DNA of 6,651 nt, taken from contig JAEZYO010000856.1 in the NCBI GenBank assembly GCA_023419055.1, positions 1 through 6,651 of the forward strand. The letters run 5' to 3'. Below are positions 1-5,630 of the stretch, piece by piece. Every line of letters starts with the position of its first letter. Position 1 is the stretch's first letter. A program made the position numbers and the translations under genes. Source of the DNA: Pseudomonadota bacterium (lineage in GTDB: Bacteria; Myxococcota; Polyangia; Polyangiales; Polyangiaceae). The notes under the pieces are model-generated. The model ran no database searches and was not told the DNA's origin. It saw only the letters and a list, made by a program, of their open reading frames with translations.

Positions 1-1
1 G

Positions 2-280
2 ATCTCGGTGGCGCTCGATGGGCAGCGCGTGTGGGCCTACGAAGCGGCCGGCACCGAGCTCGCTCGCGTGACCTTCGACGATCTCCACCCCGTGTCGCTC
101 AGCACGGAGCGCGACATCTCCGGAGTCTTCGACATCGCGCGTGAGGACGGCGGCCGCGCCGTGGTCGCTCTCCACGCGACGAGCGGCGGGGGGATCGGGG
201 CAACGGTGTTCGACGCGCTCGACCCCGACACCGCTCACTCACGCTTCTACAGCGGCTTCGAGTTCGGGGAGGTGAAGTGA
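2..280 (+). CDS. C-terminal part of an unrecognised protein (5' end outside window)
   Basis: The reading frame is open from the left edge to a TGA at 278-280, giving about 92 residues of the C-terminus; the true start lies upstream. A GTG at 8 is available but sits mid-phrase and has no ribosome binding site. I do not recognise the family. The visible part mixes short hydrophobic stretches with turns (RVWAYEAAGTELARVTF, then a Gly-rich GGGIGATVFDALD and a final FYSGFEFGEVK), which suits a beta-rich fold. No catalytic motif or membrane segment is visible. The stop codon overlaps the ATG of the next gene by one base, so the two are probably co-transcribed and translationally coupled. This hints at a role connected to the envelope protein downstream. 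The reading frame is sound; function is unknown. Confidence 0.7.
   Translation: MSVALDGQRVWAYEAAGTELARVTFDDLHPVSLSTERDISGVFDIAREDGGRAVVALHATSGGGIGATVFDALDPDTAHSRFYSGFEFGEVK
266..272 (+). promoter_or_regulatory. Shine-Dalgarno sequence of the barrel protein gene
   Basis: GGGGAGG lies inside the end of the upstream gene, 7 bases before the ATG at 280. The spacing favours this ATG over the GTG at 277, which would be only 4 bases away. Confidence 0.6.
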
Positions 281-1194
281 TGACGACGCGCAGATTTTTC
301 GTGCCGGCCGCGCTGATGGCCTCGCTCGCTTCCCCGGCGTTCGCGCAGGAGCTCGCTCCCGCGGCCGAAGCACCCCCCGCCGGAGAGCAGCCTTCGCCGC
401 AGCCGGAGGCGCCCGTGAACGAGGCGGAGGTCGACCCCACCCCGTCCGCACCGGCACCCGAGGAGCCGGTTGCACCACCGCCCGTCGTCACGGCTTCTGC
501 CCCGCCGCGCCCTCTTCTTCGGGCCGAGGCTCCGATCACCGACGCCGAAAAGGAACGTCCCGAGCCGGACGATGGTCTCCTCGGCAGCCATCAGACTCAC
601 TTCTCGCTCCAGCTCGGCGTCCGCACGAGCTTCATTTCCGATCCTGGCTTCGACTTGTTTTCGGAAGATGACGTCTTCCAAGGGATGTCCCTGAGCGCCG
701 GCCGGGTGCTCGTCACAGAAGGACCCCTCTCGTTGGCCGCTCTGGTAGGCGGAGACTTCAGCGGCAACGACGCTACGGCGCGCGGCGCCAAGAGCGCGCT
801 CTTCCAGCACCGGTACTGGTTGGGCGGTGAGGCCCGCTATCACCTCCTCAGTCGGCTGTACGTATTCGTCCGTCTGGCCCCGGCGCTCCTGAACACAAAA
901 GCAAGGTTGAGCGATCCGGTCGCGCAGGTGGAGCGAGAGGCAGGCGGTTTGAGCTTCGGCGCGGACGGGTCGGCAGGCGCGGCGATTGAGCTCCTCGGCA
1001 AGGCGAGTGGGCACTCTTCGACCCCTCGCGGCTGGGTCACGGCCGACGGTGGCTACAGCTGGTCGGAAAGTGACGCCCTCTCCTTTTCAGCCAGCGAAGA
1101 CGATTCCGCGCCTACGCGTACGGCCTCGCTCGAGGTCGGCGACTTGGCGCTCCGGGGCGGGTTTTTCCGCGTCGGTATCGCCGTCACGTTCTGA
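280..1194 (+). CDS. Secreted protein with Pro-rich linker and predicted outer-membrane beta-barrel
   Basis: The product is 304 residues. Residues 1-22 form a clear signal peptide: MTTRRFF n-region, hydrophobic core, and a probable signal peptidase I cut after AFA-22 before QE. Residues 23-98 are a Pro/Ala/Glu-rich, probably disordered linker. From about residue 105 the sequence alternates polar and non-polar residues in strand-like segments (HFSLQLGVRTSF, MSLSAGRVLV, a Tyr/Arg-rich stretch near 178-200, GWVTADGGYSW) and ends in RVGIAVTF. A terminal Phe is the usual recognition signal for barrel insertion by the BAM complex. The likely location is the outer membrane, with the linker on the periplasmic side. 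No exact family is recognised; it resembles the generic barrel proteins common in myxobacteria. The ATG is chosen because of the GGGGAGG 7 bases upstream. Overlap with the preceding stop suggests an operon. Confidence 0.8.
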   Translation: MTTRRFFVPAALMASLASPAFAQELAPAAEAPPAGEQPSPQPEAPVNEAEVDPTPSAPAPEEPVAPPPVVTASAPPRPLLRAEAPITDAEKERPEPDDGLLGSHQTHFSLQLGVRTSFISDPGFDLFSEDDVFQGMSLSAGRVLVTEGPLSLAALVGGDFSGNDATARGAKSALFQHRYWLGGEARYHLLSRLYVFVRLAPALLNTKARLSDPVAQVEREAGGLSFGADGSAGAAIELLGKASGHSSTPRGWVTADGGYSWSESDALSFSASEDDSAPTRTASLEVGDLALRGGFFRVGIAVTF

Positions 1195-1402
1195 CACAAC
1201 GTCACGCTATGGCCCCGCGCGAGACGGTCACGGTTTCGATGTGCGCCATTCGTGTCGTACACGGTCGGATACACCGCGCCCGGAACGCCGATCCGCCTAC
1301 CGCCACGACTTTCCGAGGTTTCGGGGGAGGATGCCCCCTCGGCCATTTAGCTGTTGGGGGTTACTACGGAGCACGGTGGACTCTGGGACGGACCTTGCTA
1401 GG
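1195..1402 (+). other. Intergenic spacer after the barrel gene
   Basis: No convincing coding sequence was found in these 208 bases. The spacer holds a short interrupted palindrome (CGTGT-CGT-ACACG, 1251-1263), a GC-rich hairpin (1313-1342) and, at its right end, a promoter-like sequence for the next gene. No T-rich intrinsic terminator follows the barrel gene. Confidence 0.5.
1313..1342 (+). other. GC-rich hairpin with GGAGGATG in the loop
   Basis: CCGAGG (1313-1318) is the exact reverse complement of CCTCGG (1337-1342). Inside it, GGG (1323-1325) can pair with CCC (1334-1336), leaving a bulge TTTC and a loop GGAGGATG. There is no T-tract, so it is not a standard intrinsic terminator. It could be a weak terminator of the upstream pair or a structured leader, but chance is a real alternative in DNA this GC-rich. 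Confidence 0.3.
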
Positions 1403-1404
1403 AT
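1377..1404 (+). promoter_or_regulatory. Candidate sigma-70-type promoter for the 86-residue gene
   Basis: TGGACT (1377-1382, 4 of 6 matches to TTGACA) is followed after 16 bases by TAGGAT (1399-1404, 4 of 6 matches to TATAAT). TGC directly before the latter makes an extended -10. The -10 covers the ATG at 1403, so transcription would begin near 1410-1412, next to an in-frame GTG at 1412. Confidence 0.3.
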
Positions 1405-1663
1405 GATGTTCGTGCAGGTCGTCTTGCGAAAGCTCGGGCGTGGCTCCAGGGCAGTCTCAGGGAGATTGGTCAGAGCGCCCCGCAAGGGCTCGGTGGTCGT
1501 CATCGAGTTCTCGGACGGCATGCACGAGTACGTGACGACGCCGGTGAAGCGCGTGCTGCGTCTCGCCTCTCGCGACGTCTTCTACATCGAGACGGTGAAC
1601 AGCCGTTATCGGCTAGAAGTTCGCGATCGCGAGCGCGCGCTGGACGACGCGTCGAGCGGCTGA
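1403..1663 (+). CDS. Small conserved-looking protein of unknown function
   Basis: From the ATG at 1403 the product is 86 residues, or 85 from the adjacent ATG at 1406. It is basic at the N-terminus (VLRKLGRGSRAVSGRLVRAP) and then has strand-like segments: SVVVIEFSDGMHEYVTTPV, RVLRL, DVFYIETVNSRYRLEV. This suggests a compact beta-fold of roughly 55 residues with a charged tail. There is no signal peptide, membrane segment or catalytic motif, so it is probably cytoplasmic. I do not recognise a named family, although the ETVNSRYRLEV block looks like a conserved motif. The same frame stays open upstream to 986, but that part overlaps the barrel gene and is low-quality sequence. The start is uncertain: no good ribosome binding site precedes 1403, and GTG at 1412 fits a leaderless transcript from the overlapping promoter candidate. 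Confidence 0.65.
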   Translation: MMFVQVVLRKLGRGSRAVSGRLVRAPRKGSVVVIEFSDGMHEYVTTPVKRVLRLASRDVFYIETVNSRYRLEVRDRERALDDASSG

Positions 1664-1676
1664 CACGAGGTTTCGA

Positions 1677-1730
1677 CCGCTGCGTTGGTTGCTTGGCGGC
1701 CAGGTGCCGCCGGGACAACCGCGGCAGCGG
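1677..1730 (+). other. Long imperfect stem-loop downstream of the 86-residue gene
   Basis: Three nested helices pair: CCGCTGC (1677-1683) with GCAGCGG (1724-1730), GGTTG (1687-1691) with CAACC (1716-1720), and GGCGGC (1695-1700) with GCCGCC (1706-1711). The loop is CAGGT. C1692-G1714 and two G-U pairs extend the inner helix, giving about 19 Watson-Crick pairs in 54 bases. It begins 13 bases after the stop codon at 1663. No U-tract follows, so it may be a non-canonical terminator, a 3'-end stabiliser or another RNA structure. Confidence 0.5.
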
Positions 1731-1750
1731 AGCGCCTTTCGTGACGCCGA

Positions 1751-1772
1751 GTTTCGGCCGAATCGTCGAAAC
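1751..1772. promoter_or_regulatory. Operator-like overlapping inverted repeats
   Basis: GTTTCG (1751-1756) and CGAAAC (1767-1772) are reverse complements 10 bases apart. They overlap a perfect 10-base palindrome TTCGGCCGAA (1753-1762). The pair sits just upstream of the promoter candidate of the 54-residue gene, where a regulator might bind. No protein can be assigned to it. Confidence 0.25.
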
Positions 1773-1777
1773 CTTCT

Positions 1778-1805
1778 TTGCAGCGCGAGAAAAGCGCTGT
1801 ATGCC
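1778..1805 (+). promoter_or_regulatory. Weak promoter candidate for the 54-residue gene
   Basis: TTGCAG (1778-1783) lies 16 bases before TATGCC (1800-1805). The spacer contains a 5-base-pair inverted repeat AGCGC (1782-1786) / GCGCT (1794-1798) around GAGAAAA. It would give a leader of roughly 60 bases. The -10 match is modest. Confidence 0.22.
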
Positions 1806-1872
1806 GCCGGGCTCGAACGTGGGCGACGAGCCTTCGCGTCGAGCCTGAAGAAGTCACCCTTAGAGAGGCGTT

Positions 1873-2037
1873 ATGGGAAAGTTCGATAGCCGGAACTCGC
1901 AGAAGATGTCGCGCCGCAAGCGCCAAGAGAAGCTCAAGGAGCGCCTGGCTCGCAAGGCAGAGGCCGTGAAGGCGACGCGCAAGAAGAAGCCCAGCACGAG
2001 CCGCAAGAAGAGCTCGGCCGCCGCGGCTACTGGATGA
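1873..2037 (+). CDS. 54-residue very basic small protein
   Basis: The ATG at 1873 follows AGAGG (1864-1868) with 4 bases of spacing, and the frame ends at TGA 2035-2037. The product starts MGKFDSRNSQKMSRRKRQ and ends in a Lys/Arg/Ser/Ala tail. By my count 20 of 54 residues are Lys or Arg and only 4 are acidic. A helical middle (about residues 13-36, RRKRQEKLKERLARKAEAVK) has the charge pattern of a single amphipathic or nucleic-acid-binding helix. There is no signal peptide or hydrophobic segment. I recall similar short MGKxDSRNS proteins in myxobacteria but cannot name a function. RNA, ribosome or DNA binding is an inference from charge alone. The last 11 bases overlap the end of the lipoprotein gene on the opposite strand. 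Confidence 0.7.
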   Translation: MGKFDSRNSQKMSRRKRQEKLKERLARKAEAVKATRKKKPSTSRKKSSAAAATG

Positions 2038-2515
2038 CCTTGGTCGCGAACTGCACGTCCGGGTGCGGTTCGCTCGAGGTCTCCGGGACGGGTTCGCCGA
2101 ACAGGCCGAGGTCGCCCTGCACGCGCTTCTCGCGCACGAGCTTCCAGCCCTTCCCGGTGTCCTCCCAGTCCTGCGCGATGCGCGTGGTGCGGAGCACCCC
2201 CTCCGAGACCCGGGCCCACGAATAGTCGACCTGGATCTTGGCGTGGGTGCCGTCCGGCATCTCCATGCCCGCGAGCTCGACGTCGTGGATGCGCACGCTC
2301 TGGCCCCAAGCGGCGCGTCGAGAAAGGAAGTTCTCGCGCGCCGCGCCCGCGGTGTGGTTGACCGCGATGTCCATGCGCCCGAAGCGCGCGGCGACGTTGA
2401 GATCACGCGCCGCGTCCGTGACGCGCTCCGAGACCGGAGGCACGCCGCAGGCGGAGCCGTAGAGAACGAAGGCGACCGCTAGGGGAGCGAGCGAGCACAC
2501 GCGAGGAAAGCGCAT
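2027..2515 (-). CDS. Predicted lipoprotein of unknown function
   Basis: The product is 162 residues, from the ATG at 2515 to a TAG at 2027-2029. The N-terminus (MRFPRVCSLAP, then LAVAFVLYGSAC) is a lipoprotein signal with Cys23 as the probable lipidated residue; the lipobox GSAC is slightly unusual in having Gly at -3. The mature part (residues 24-162) begins with a helix-like stretch (RVTDAARDLNVAARFGRMDIAV). Strand-like segments follow (VRIHDVELAGMEM, HAKIQVDYSWARV, LRTTRIAQDWEDTGKGWKLV). This helix-then-sheet order resembles NTF2/cystatin-like folds, which is an inference. It is the last of three minus-strand genes, 52 bases behind the large protease-barrel gene, so it may serve that protein in the envelope. 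No strong ribosome binding site is seen. Confidence 0.78.
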   Translation of the reverse strand: MRFPRVCSLAPLAVAFVLYGSACGVPPVSERVTDAARDLNVAARFGRMDIAVNHTAGAARENFLSRRAAWGQSVRIHDVELAGMEMPDGTHAKIQVDYSWARVSEGVLRTTRIAQDWEDTGKGWKLVREKRVQGDLGLFGEPVPETSSEPHPDVQFATKVIQ

Positions 2516-2567
2516 CTCTGCAAGCGGCTAACAGGGCGCCGGCGCTTGGGCCAACTAATGCGCCGAT

Positions 2568-5552
2568 TCAAAACGCCGACGACGCCACGAAGTAGACGCG
2601 CTTACCGGGAGCCTCGTCGTCGAGCCCCTTGGCGACGCCGAGCCGGAGCGTCGCCGCGGCGTAGTAGCCGAGCACGGCCTCGAACCAGAGCTCGGCGCCG
2701 ACCCCGAGGTGGTAGCTCTCCAGCGGATCGTCGAGATCGAGCTGGTTGAAGGCGCCGCCGTAGTCTGCGAACAGCGCGCCGCTCACGGTGCGCAGGAACA
2801 CGGGGAGCGTCGAGACGCCGCGATCGGCGTAGAGCAGAGGGAAGCGATACTCGGCGTTGAACAGGTTGTACTGCGAGCCGACGAACTGCCCGGGCTCGTA
2901 GCCGCGGAGGACGAACGAGCTCTGCAGCAGCCCGCTCGTGAAGGCGTCGAACGCGGGTTGGTCGGCGAAGCCGCCGGTGCTGTAGAGCCCGAATCGCGGA
3001 TACGTGCCGACGGCGGCGCCTCCCGACGCGGCCAGCGCGAGCACGTGGTGCTGACCCCACGGCAACGGAGCGTAGCCGGTCAGCGCGGCGCTGAACGCCG
3101 TGAGCGAGTCGTCGCTGCCCCAAGCTTGATCGGCGAGATCCGCGGCCACGCTGAACGACAACCCGCGCTCCACGCTGATGGCGTTCGCGGTCGCGGTCGC
3201 GTTCGAGTAGCTGTAGCCGAGGCGCACGAGCGCGAGCCAGCCACGGTGTGGTTCGACGGGGACGGGCGCGTAGGGATCGGGGCGAGTCCCGACGGGGAGG
3301 TTCTGGTCGAAGTGCGCGACGGTGTAGCTCAGGGCGGCGCTCTGACCGTCGTAGTCCCCGGGCAAGAAGAAGCTCACCCCCGTGGTCGCGCCGATCTGCG
3401 TCTCCGTGACGGTCTGGGAGGTCTCTCCGATGCGGTAGCCCTCTCGCGGAGCGGCGCTGTAGAAGAGCGACGCGCGGAGGTCGAAGGGCAGGCGCCCGTA
3501 CAGGTAGTCGAACGAGAACTGCGGCGGAACATCGCCGGTTTCGAGCGTGACCCGGGCGGCGAACGCGTGGAGCCCGACGGCGTCCGAGCCGCTCGTACCG
3601 AGCACGAACGCCTGGCCGAACGTGCCCTCGCCGAGCTCGATGGTGAAGGCGCGCGGGCGGAGCGTGGGCAGGGGGTCGTACGGCTCGATGGGATAACGAG
3701 TCGTGCCCGCCACGCTGCCGGGAACGGGGCGCTCGTTCGCAGGCTCGGGGACCTCGAGAAAGCGCGAGCGGTCGAGCTCGAGCGAGAACAGGTCGAAGCC
3801 GTCGCTGGTGTACCCGACGTAGATCAAGCGCCGGCCGTCGGGCGAGAGCTCCGGCATGTAGGCGCCCCCGATCACGTTCGTCACCTGCAGGAGGTTCCGA
3901 GAAGCGAGCTCGTAAGCGTAGATGTTCGAGATGCCGCTGCGATCGGACGCGAAGTAGACCGTCTTACCGTCGTGCGACCAGGTCGGCTGCATGTCGAGCG
4001 CGCGGTCGCGCCAGAGCTCGACGAAGACGCCGGTCTCCACGTCCACGATGCGCAAGTCCCGGAAGCCGCCGCGCGTCCAGGCGCCGTAAGCGACGTATTT
4101 GCCGTCGGGCGAGAAGCGAGGCGTGAACGCCTGCTCGAAGCGAGCGCTCGGCACCAGGCGGCGCTCGTTCACGATCGCGCCGTCGGGCGAGATGTCGGCG
4201 ATGCGCAGCGTCGTCGTTCCGGCGTGGTTCGTGACGTATACGATGCGTCGCCCGTCGGGGCTGACGTCGGGCTCGCGCGCGCGCCGGCCGACCGTGAGCC
4301 GCTCGCGGGTCCTGCTGGCGCCCGTCACCGACGTCTCTCCGCGCGGCAGGCGATAGATGTCGCTGAAGTAGTAGCGGCGCCGCGAAGGCCCGGTGTGATC
4401 GAAGACGAGGTTGCACCCGGCGTCGAAGCTCAGCGCGCGTCCGGTCGAGAGCGCCACGAGCTCCGCGCTGTCGTCCACGTTCGTGCCGTCGAGGTCGACG
4501 CGCCAGATCCCGCCCTGCGTGTCGCCGTCGTCGCGCTGGTAGTAGAGCGTGTTCGGGCTCCCGCAGCGGCGCGGCATGAAGCGCGGCGCCGCGGCTTGAA
4601 AGCCGCGGTGCGTGAGGCGCGTGCCCTCGCGCAATCCGCGCCGCCTCACCGCTTCGGCCTGGGCCGTGTAGCGCGCGAGCAGGTCCATTCGCCAGCCCGC
4701 GTAGAGCTCCTCGTAGGTTCGGCCCGTGACGCGCCGTATCGACCGGTTGATACCCCAGGGGACGACTTGCGCGCCGTAGTCGGTGGCGACCGCGCCGAAG
4801 GTCTGAGGTCCGTAGATGTCGACGATCCACTCGATGAACTTCGCGCCGTACAGGTACCAGAGATTGCCCCCCGGCCAGCGGCGCGCCGGGTGCGAGATCT
4901 CGTCGAGCCGCGCGAGGCGCCCCGCGAGCACGTCCGCGCGCAGGTACATGTCGAACTGCGAGGAGCGAAGGCGCCCGGCCGTGGTGTGGCGCGACTCCAT
5001 CGCCACCGCGAGGCCCTCGAGGATCCAGCGCGGCTGAGCCTGGTTGGGGAGGTAAGTCTTGCCGATGACGGCGTTCGCGACCGCGGGCAGCCCCGAGACG
5101 TTGTCGACGTGCAGGATGTGCGTGTACTCGTGGGTGATGAGCTCCGTGATCCAGTCGTCGTAGTCGGCGAGCGGGGACATGTCGTCCGGCGCCGTGACGA
5201 AGATGCGGATGAAGTCGTAGGGCAGCGTGGAGGCGAGACCGTTCGCTCCGTCCGAGTCGTCCGCGACCAGGATGTGCGTGACCTCGAGCGGCTCCCAGCC
5301 GAGCTCGGGCACGAGCGTGTCGTGGGCGTTCTCCGCGACGTTCGCCACTCGCTCGGCGACCTCGCGCAGGCCACCGTGGAAGTGGACCCTGAAGTGCGGC
5401 GTGACGACGGTCGACCAGCGAAGATAGGGGTCGCCGGCGTGCGCTCCGCGAGAGCACAGGAGGGCTGCGAGAGCGAGGCACCACGCCAAGGCGACGCGCG
5501 CCCATGCGTGCGCGCGTTTTGCTCGAGAACCGGGCGCGACCAAGCCGTCCAA
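2568..5552 (-). CDS. Exported metalloprotease-propeller-barrel fusion protein
   Basis: The product is 994 residues. A signal peptide covers residues 1-39 (core 20-33, probable cut after AHA-39). Residues 44-300 are a peptidase MA-like domain: the HExxH zinc motif HEYTH is at 141-145 and the likely third ligand Glu179 lies in WILEGLAVAMES, a gluzincin layout. Residues about 319-600 form a propeller of roughly six PD40/TolB-type blades, with SPDG or SHDG turns at 431, 481, 526 and 570. Residues about 630-994 are strand-rich. They carry LRGY at 882-885, NAEYRFPL and FADYGG, typical of the Omp85/BamA C-terminal barrel, and end in Phe. No POTRA domain is present. The predicted site is the outer membrane, with protease and propeller probably periplasmic. 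The start is uncertain: no in-frame ATG or GTG lies between the upstream stop and the signal peptide, leaving TTG at 5552 or 5543. Confidence 0.85.
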   Translation of the reverse strand: MDGLVAPGSRAKRAHAWARVALAWCLALAALLCSRGAHAGDPYLRWSTVVTPHFRVHFHGGLREVAERVANVAENAHDTLVPELGWEPLEVTHILVADDSDGANGLASTLPYDFIRIFVTAPDDMSPLADYDDWITELITHEYTHILHVDNVSGLPAVANAVIGKTYLPNQAQPRWILEGLAVAMESRHTTAGRLRSSQFDMYLRADVLAGRLARLDEISHPARRWPGGNLWYLYGAKFIEWIVDIYGPQTFGAVATDYGAQVVPWGINRSIRRVTGRTYEELYAGWRMDLLARYTAQAEAVRRRGLREGTRLTHRGFQAAAPRFMPRRCGSPNTLYYQRDDGDTQGGIWRVDLDGTNVDDSAELVALSTGRALSFDAGCNLVFDHTGPSRRRYYFSDIYRLPRGETSVTGASRTRERLTVGRRAREPDVSPDGRRIVYVTNHAGTTTLRIADISPDGAIVNERRLVPSARFEQAFTPRFSPDGKYVAYGAWTRGGFRDLRIVDVETGVFVELWRDRALDMQPTWSHDGKTVYFASDRSGISNIYAYELASRNLLQVTNVIGGAYMPELSPDGRRLIYVGYTSDGFDLFSLELDRSRFLEVPEPANERPVPGSVAGTTRYPIEPYDPLPTLRPRAFTIELGEGTFGQAFVLGTSGSDAVGLHAFAARVTLETGDVPPQFSFDYLYGRLPFDLRASLFYSAAPREGYRIGETSQTVTETQIGATTGVSFFLPGDYDGQSAALSYTVAHFDQNLPVGTRPDPYAPVPVEPHRGWLALVRLGYSYSNATATANAISVERGLSFSVAADLADQAWGSDDSLTAFSAALTGYAPLPWGQHHVLALAASGGAAVGTYPRFGLYSTGGFADQPAFDAFTSGLLQSSFVLRGYEPGQFVGSQYNLFNAEYRFPLLYADRGVSTLPVFLRTVSGALFADYGGAFNQLDLDDPLESYHLGVGAELWFEAVLGYYAAATLRLGVAKGLDDEAPGKRVYFVASSAF
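4589..4608. repeat. Near-perfect 20-base palindrome inside the protease-propeller gene
   Basis: CCGCGGCTT (4589-4597) and AAGCCGCGG (4600-4608) are exact reverse complements around GA. Further pairing is possible outside (4586-4587 with 4610-4611). It encodes residues about 316-322, at the junction of the protease and propeller domains. Confidence 0.5.
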
Positions 5553-5630
5553 AACCGCGTTCGCGAGCTTGCCACGAGCACTGCCTGGCGCGCTCGAAAT
5601 CAGACCGCGAGCCCTGCCGCCTCCACGGGC
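5553..5630 (-). other. Spacer between the PilZ-like and protease-barrel genes
   Basis: These 78 bases stay open in the frame of both flanking genes after the TGA at 5631-5633, but contain no in-frame ATG or GTG. GGAGG and AGGG occur on the minus strand near 5615-5625, upstream of non-standard CTG (5601-5603) and ATT (5598-5600) codons. No terminator is visible, which favours co-transcription. Confidence 0.4.

Larger units (their letters stand above)
1664..1872 (+). other. Intergenic spacer with stacked inverted repeats
   Basis: No gene is supported in these 209 bases. From left to right they hold a 54-base stem-loop (1677-1730), inverted repeats centred near 1757-1762, a weak promoter candidate (1778-1805) and the ribosome binding site of the 54-residue gene (1864-1868). 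Confidence 0.5.

Noticed and set aside
247..1014. 255-codon minus-strand frame opposite the barrel protein gene
   Set aside because: It lies antisense to a gene with a clear signal peptide and ribosome binding site, and its product is Arg/Gly-rich and featureless.
1251..1263. Interrupted palindrome CGTGT-CGT-ACACG as an operator
   Set aside because: The arms are only five bases, there is no nearby promoter, and such palindromes are common by chance.
1331..1402. ATG at 1331 as the start of the 86-residue gene
   Set aside because: The Shine-Dalgarno-like bases touch the ATG with no spacing, and the extra residues look like translated non-coding sequence.
1314..1675. Direct repeat CGAGGTTTCG at 1314-1323 and 1666-1675 flanking the small gene
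   Set aside because: Ten-base repeats are expected by chance in a window of this size. No target-site or mobile-element features accompany it.
1606..2406. 266-codon minus-strand frame
   Set aside because: Its product is Arg/Ser-rich low-complexity, and it overlaps the lipoprotein gene in the wrong frame and the spacer.
2063..2482. 139-codon plus-strand frame opposite the lipoprotein gene
   Set aside because: It has no ribosome binding site and an Arg/Asp/Ala-rich product. The opposite strand has a clear lipoprotein signal.
2536..2545. Palindrome GCGCCGGCGC in the 52-base gap as a terminator
   Set aside because: It is short, has no loop and no T-tract, and lies between two genes that probably share a transcript.
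4646..5581. Start of the large gene at GTG 5581 in a different frame, with a frameshift
   Set aside because: That frame gives a Ser/Arg-rich N-terminus without a signal peptide. The TTG frame already has a proper signal peptide, so no frameshift is needed.
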